A DNA stretch of 64,000 nucleotides, taken from positions 62,001-126,000 of the forward strand of contig NZ_JBBEXD010000011.1 in the NCBI RefSeq assembly GCF_037782385.1. The letters run 5' to 3'. The notes beneath the pieces were generated by a model. The model made no database searches, was not told where the DNA came from, and saw only the letters and a program-made list of their open reading frames with translations. Of this stretch, positions 60,617 through 64,000 are shown in pieces; positions within the stretch are counted from its first letter, which is position 1; every line of letters starts with the position of its first letter. The DNA comes from Ascidiimonas meishanensis (GTDB taxonomy: Bacteria > Bacteroidota > Bacteroidia > Flavobacteriales > Flavobacteriaceae). A program made the translations under genes and the position numbers.

Positions 60617-61288
60617 ATGAAATCTTTACTTTCAAACATCTCGGTTCATGTGAACAATAAGCTTTATCTAAAAAATCCAGAATCTTCTGAGTTAGGTAAA
60701 AAAATAATTGAGAACAGTATCAATATGATTTATGAAGTGGGCTTTGAGAAATTTACCTTTCGCAAGCTTGGAGATCAAATAGGATCTAATGAAAGTTCTA
60801 TTTATAGATATTTTGAAAACAAACATAAACTACTTCTCTACCTATCTTCATGGTATTGGGGGTGGATAGAATATAAACTGGTTTTCACCACCAATAGCAT
60901 TCCAGATGCAAATGAAAAACTTAGACAGGCACTTATCATTATTACAGAAACTGTAGAAGAAGATTCCTCATTTTCTCATATTAATGAAGTTTACCTAAAC
61001 AAAATTCTTATTTCAGAACATTCCAAATCCTATTTAACCAAAGAAATAGATCTGGAAAACAAAGAAGGTTATTTTACTATTTATAAACGACTTATTTTAA
61101 GACTCACAGAAATGCTTATTTCAATAGCACCTGATTACAAATACCCAAGAAGCTTAATCTCTACGGTACTTGAAGGTGCGCTTTATCAAAACTTTTTAAA
61201 AGATCATATGTCTTCAATTACAGACTGTGACTCTAAAACCAATCCCACAGATTTTTTTACCAACCTGGTATTCTCCGCAATAAAATAA
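60617..61288 (+). CDS. TetR/AcrR family regulator
   Basis: A 223-residue regulator. The N-terminal helix-turn-helix (about 28-75) reads IIENSINMIYEVGFEKFTFR, KLGDQIGSNESSIYRYFENKHKLL, a clear TetR DNA-binding domain. The C-terminal ligand domain is not assignable. The ATG at MKSLLSNIS was chosen; a further in-frame start upstream would cross the promoter. The ABC transporter gene follows at six bases, and the regulator probably controls the exporter by its own operator upstream. TetR proteins beside exporters usually repress them. Confidence 0.9.
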   Translation: MKSLLSNISVHVNNKLYLKNPESSELGKKIIENSINMIYEVGFEKFTFRKLGDQIGSNESSIYRYFENKHKLLLYLSSWYWGWIEYKLVFTTNSIPDANEKLRQALIIITETVEEDSSFSHINEVYLNKILISEHSKSYLTKEIDLENKEGYFTIYKRLILRLTEMLISIAPDYKYPRSLISTVLEGALYQNFLKDHMSSITDCDSKTNPTDFFTNLVFSAIK

Positions 61289-61294
61289 GATTTT

Positions 61295-62947
61295 ATGATC
61301 ACATCTTGGCAACGTTTAATTGGCCTTTTAAAATTAGAAAAAGCAGATCTTTTTCAAATAGTGTATTATGCTATTTTCGCTGGTCTAGTAAATTTATCAT
61401 TACCCCTGGGTATTCAAGCTATTATAAATCTTATTCAAGGTGCACAAATAAGTACTTCTTGGATAATATTAGTAATATTAGTAACTATTGGGGTTGCATT
61501 TGTGGGGATCTTACAGTTTATGCAAATGAGAATTATTGAAAATTTACAACAAAAGATTTTCACTCGCTCCTCTTTTGAATTTACCTATAGGTTTCCTAAA
61601 ATTAAAATGAGTGAATTACACGATTATTATCCCCCAGAATTAGCGAATCGCTTTTTTGATACGCTCACCATTCAAAAAAGTCTTTCTAAAATATTATTAG
61701 ATTTTCCAGCAGCGACTTTACAAATTATTTTTGGTCTTATCCTGCTATCGCTCTACCATCCGTTTTTTATTATTTATGGTCTACTTCTCGTATTACTTAT
61801 TTACGTAGTGTTTAAGTATACTGCAAAGAAAGGACTTGAAACCAGTTTGATGGAATCAAAAAATAAATACAAGGTAGCCCATTGGATACAGGAGGTTGCC
61901 AGAACTATTATTAGTTTTAAACTTTCTGGTAAAACTACTCATGCCGTAGACAAAGGAGATGAATTAGTTTCTAAATATTTAGACTCCAGAGAAAGTCACT
62001 TTAAAATTCTAATGATCCAATTTGCGCAGATGATTGGGTTTAAAGTATTAGTTACAGCCGGACTCCTTCTAATAGGTGGTATTTTAGTATTAAACCAAGA
62101 AATGAATATTGGACAATTTGTAGCTGCAGAAATCATTATTCTTTTGATCATAAGCTCTGTAGAAAAATTGATAATGGGGTTAGAATCATTTTACGATGTA
62201 CTAACCTCATTTGAAAAACTAGGCCAGGTAGTAGATAAGAAATTAGAGCCGCAGGAAGGGACACGTCCTTTTAAAGAAAATGAGGACTTCACCGTAGAAT
62301 TTGAGAATGTAGATTATTCTTACCCAGACGATACTACTAAAATACTGCATGATGTTTCGCTAAAAATCACTCCTAAATGTACTATTTTGATTCAAGGATC
62401 TAACGGTTCTGGTAAATCAACATTACTTAAACTTATTGCAGGTATTTTAGAACCAACTGAAGGAAATATTTATGTTAATGAGATTAGACTTTCTGGTATT
62501 AACCTCAATTACTACAGATCACATTTAGGACAATCCTTTACAGAAGAATCGCCTTTTGAAGGAAGTTTGCTTAACAATATTACTTTTGGCGATAAATCTA
62601 TTGAAATGGATCAAGTAATGTGGGCCATAAAAATGGTAGGTTTACAAGATTTTGTTAAAAAACAGGCACAGGGTATACATACCATTATCTATCCAGAAGG
62701 AAAAAGGATTCCATATACGGTTTCTAAAAAGATAGTCTTAGCAAGAAGTATTCTTCGTAAACCCAAACTTCTTATTTTAAAAGATCCTTTAGATCAAATG
62801 GATGAAGAAGAAGCCATCAGAATCATGAACTTTTTAACAGACAAATCTAATCCTTGGGCGTTGGTAGTGGCCAGTCAAAACATGGACTGGAAAAAATACT
62901 GTGGTAGAGTGATTAAATTAGAAAAAGGGAACGTCATCAATCTATAA
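61295..62947 (+). CDS. ABC exporter-like protein with degenerate nucleotide-binding domain
   Basis: A 550-residue ABC protein with an N-terminal six-helix transmembrane domain (about 20-300) and a C-terminal nucleotide-binding domain. Walker A is intact (GSNGSGKST, 368-376). Several other motifs are not: the signature LSGGQ aligns with IPYTV (472-476), Walker B reads LLIL-K496-D497 instead of hhhhDE, and the switch histidine appears as Gln (VVASQN). ATP may bind but normal hydrolysis is unlikely. It pairs with the HlyD-type adaptor downstream and resembles type I secretion or bacteriocin-type exporters. Whether this degeneracy is a family trait or local decay cannot be told here. Confidence 0.85.
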   Translation: MITSWQRLIGLLKLEKADLFQIVYYAIFAGLVNLSLPLGIQAIINLIQGAQISTSWIILVILVTIGVAFVGILQFMQMRIIENLQQKIFTRSSFEFTYRFPKIKMSELHDYYPPELANRFFDTLTIQKSLSKILLDFPAATLQIIFGLILLSLYHPFFIIYGLLLVLLIYVVFKYTAKKGLETSLMESKNKYKVAHWIQEVARTIISFKLSGKTTHAVDKGDELVSKYLDSRESHFKILMIQFAQMIGFKVLVTAGLLLIGGILVLNQEMNIGQFVAAEIIILLIISSVEKLIMGLESFYDVLTSFEKLGQVVDKKLEPQEGTRPFKENEDFTVEFENVDYSYPDDTTKILHDVSLKITPKCTILIQGSNGSGKSTLLKLIAGILEPTEGNIYVNEIRLSGINLNYYRSHLGQSFTEESPFEGSLLNNITFGDKSIEMDQVMWAIKMVGLQDFVKKQAQGIHTIIYPEGKRIPYTVSKKIVLARSILRKPKLLILKDPLDQMDEEEAIRIMNFLTDKSNPWALVVASQNMDWKKYCGRVIKLEKGNVINL

Positions 62948-62957
62948 AAAATAGACA

Positions 62958-64000
62958 ATGCTTAATATCTCAAATAACAAGCTAAATAAAGAAGTTGATC
63001 TTACTCAGTATAAATCGGGAAAGAAAGTATTCCATAAAAAGCATTATGAATTCTTTAATCAATTCTTACTTATCTTCTCCCTTATAGGCATTATTGTTTT
63101 GTTTCTTCCATGGACACAGAATATTTCTGGGCGCGGATATTTAACAACACTAACGCCAGATCAAAGGCCACAAACCATACAATCACCTATTGCAGGTCAA
63201 GTTGAAAAATGGTATGTACGAGAAGGAGATTTTGTTAAAAAGGGTGACACCATTATTCATATTTCTGAAGTTAAATCGGAGTATTTTGACCCGCAATTAG
63301 TAGAGAGAACAGGACAGCAAATGAAAGCCAAAGAAATGGCAGTTGCCTCGTACAACGGCAAGGTTGGTGCTCTTGAGAGTCAGATTGGAGCGTTACAAAC
63401 AGAGCGAAAGCTCAAGCTAGAGCAAGCAAAAAACAAGTTACTTCAAGCAAATCTAAAGGTACAGAGTGACAGTATTGAATTTGAAGCAGCAAAGACCAAT
63501 CTTATGATTGCAGAAAGACAATTTGGCCGAACAAGTCAATTGGAAGAAGAAGGTTTAAAAGCAGTGACCGATGTGGAAGAAAAAAGATTAAAACTTCAAG
63601 AAACTCAAGCTAAAATTATTGCACAAGAAAACAAACTACTAGCCTCTATAAATGAAGTTATTAATGCAGAAGTAGAAATTAATAGAATTCGAGCAGAATA
63701 CACAGACAAAATATCAAAGGCTCAAAGTGATCAATTTACCGCTTTGTCTAATCAATATGATGCCGAAGCACAAGTTACCAAGCTTCAAAATCAATTTACT
63801 AATTACGAAATACGTAATGGCCTTTATTATATTAAAGCACCTCAAGATGGTTTTGTGAACAAAGCAATTCAATCTGGAATTGGTGAAACGTTTAAAGAGG
63901 GGGCATCTATGGTAAGCATCATGCCTACTAATTACGATATGGCTGTTGAAACATTTGTAGATCCTATAGATCTTCCCTTGATTCATAAAGGTGAGAAAGT
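62958..64000 (+). CDS. HlyD family secretion adaptor, N-terminal part
   Basis: A periplasmic adaptor cut by the window end after about 348 codons, still open. It starts MLNISNNKLNKEVDLTQYKS, with a membrane helix near residues 34-52 (LLIFSLIGIIVLFLPW). A lipoyl-like half (IQSPIAGQVEKWYVREGDFVKKGD) is followed by a long coiled coil (about 110-270) and the returning IKAPQDGFVNKAI. The stop of the ABC gene is 10 bases upstream. Together with a TolC-type outer-membrane channel (not in view) this would form an export complex. Confidence 0.93.
   Translation, partial: MLNISNNKLNKEVDLTQYKSGKKVFHKKHYEFFNQFLLIFSLIGIIVLFLPWTQNISGRGYLTTLTPDQRPQTIQSPIAGQVEKWYVREGDFVKKGDTIIHISEVKSEYFDPQLVERTGQQMKAKEMAVASYNGKVGALESQIGALQTERKLKLEQAKNKLLQANLKVQSDSIEFEAAKTNLMIAERQFGRTSQLEEEGLKAVTDVEEKRLKLQETQAKIIAQENKLLASINEVINAEVEINRIRAEYTDKISKAQSDQFTALSNQYDAEAQVTKLQNQFTNYEIRNGLYYIKAPQDGFVNKAIQSGIGETFKEGASMVSIMPTNYDMAVETFVDPIDLPLIHKGEK

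Noticed and set aside
1..64000. CRISPR array, rRNA operon, prophage or insertion sequence
   Set aside because: No regularly spaced repeats, rRNA-like sequence, integrase or transposase motif was seen on either strand.

Overview
The window is a contiguous, gene-dense, AT-rich stretch of a Bacteroidota chromosome, almost certainly from the family Flavobacteriaceae. Signs in the sequence are the gene order rsfS-ftsH-LUD protein-cdsA-psd-acyl-CoA-binding protein, families typical of the group (DUF1573, DUF6702, DUF6747, DUF2256 beside a DASH cryptochrome), several lipoproteins whose lipobox ends in S-C, and promoter -7 boxes of the Bacteroidota type (TAnnTTTG). I cannot fix the genus. No rRNA, CRISPR array, transposase or phage gene is visible; one tRNA-Gly gene is present.

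Layout. 1-12 kb is conserved housekeeping: ribosome silencing factor, FtsH, phospholipid synthesis, valyl-tRNA synthetase, aminotransferase, MurB and signal peptidase II. 12-15 kb holds a repeat-bearing intergenic stretch, an orphan PD-(D/E)XK nuclease and kynurenine 3-monooxygenase. 15.4-21.5 kb is a light and redox block: flavin reductase, DUF2256 protein, DASH cryptochrome, an iron-sulfur bacterial cryptochrome/photolyase, an AraC regulator, a DoxX-like protein and an SDR. 21.5-27 kb contains a membrane-protein pseudogene broken by three frameshifts, a J-domain protein, an ACT protein, a membrane protein with a decayed partial copy downstream, and an EEP-family hydrolase.

27-33 kb contains an AhpD-like protein and a cupredoxin, followed by the most unusual block: a long phosphatidylserine-decarboxylase-like protein, a GH64 (thaumatin-fold beta-1,3-glucanase-like) protein and a patatin-like lipoprotein. 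Its two transcription units carry related palindromes centred on GTATAAATAC. 33-39.6 kb has Ada, a phosphoenolpyruvate mutase-like protein, a TPR protein, ClpP and a protein with an eCIS-type DUF4157 domain joined to a C-terminal region that looks like the EreA/ChaN/TraB hydrolase superfamily. 40-54 kb has a second AraC regulator with pirin, kynureninase, an O-methyltransferase, a subtilase, TatA, an M1 peptidase, a BNR/sialidase-fold lipoprotein and a pair of carboxypeptidase-regulatory-like proteins, one of which apparently starts at CTG. 54-64 kb has PepE, tRNA-Gly, two acetyltransferases, M15 and M48 peptidases, an ankyrin protein, GpmI with a thioredoxin-like lipoprotein, and a TetR-ABC-HlyD export operon that runs off the end.

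How parts fit together. Kmo and kynureninase are consecutive-branch enzymes of tryptophan breakdown but lie 28 kb apart. Three promoters (DoxX, AhpD-like, pirin) share an ACA trinucleotide exactly 51 nt before the TTTG of the -7 box, and two of them share a 13-base block at identical spacing, pointing to common AraC-type control. The best candidates for undescribed biology are the decarboxylase-like/GH64/patatin block, the DUF4157-EreA-like protein, and the ABC exporter whose nucleotide-binding domain keeps Walker A but has lost its other catalytic motifs.
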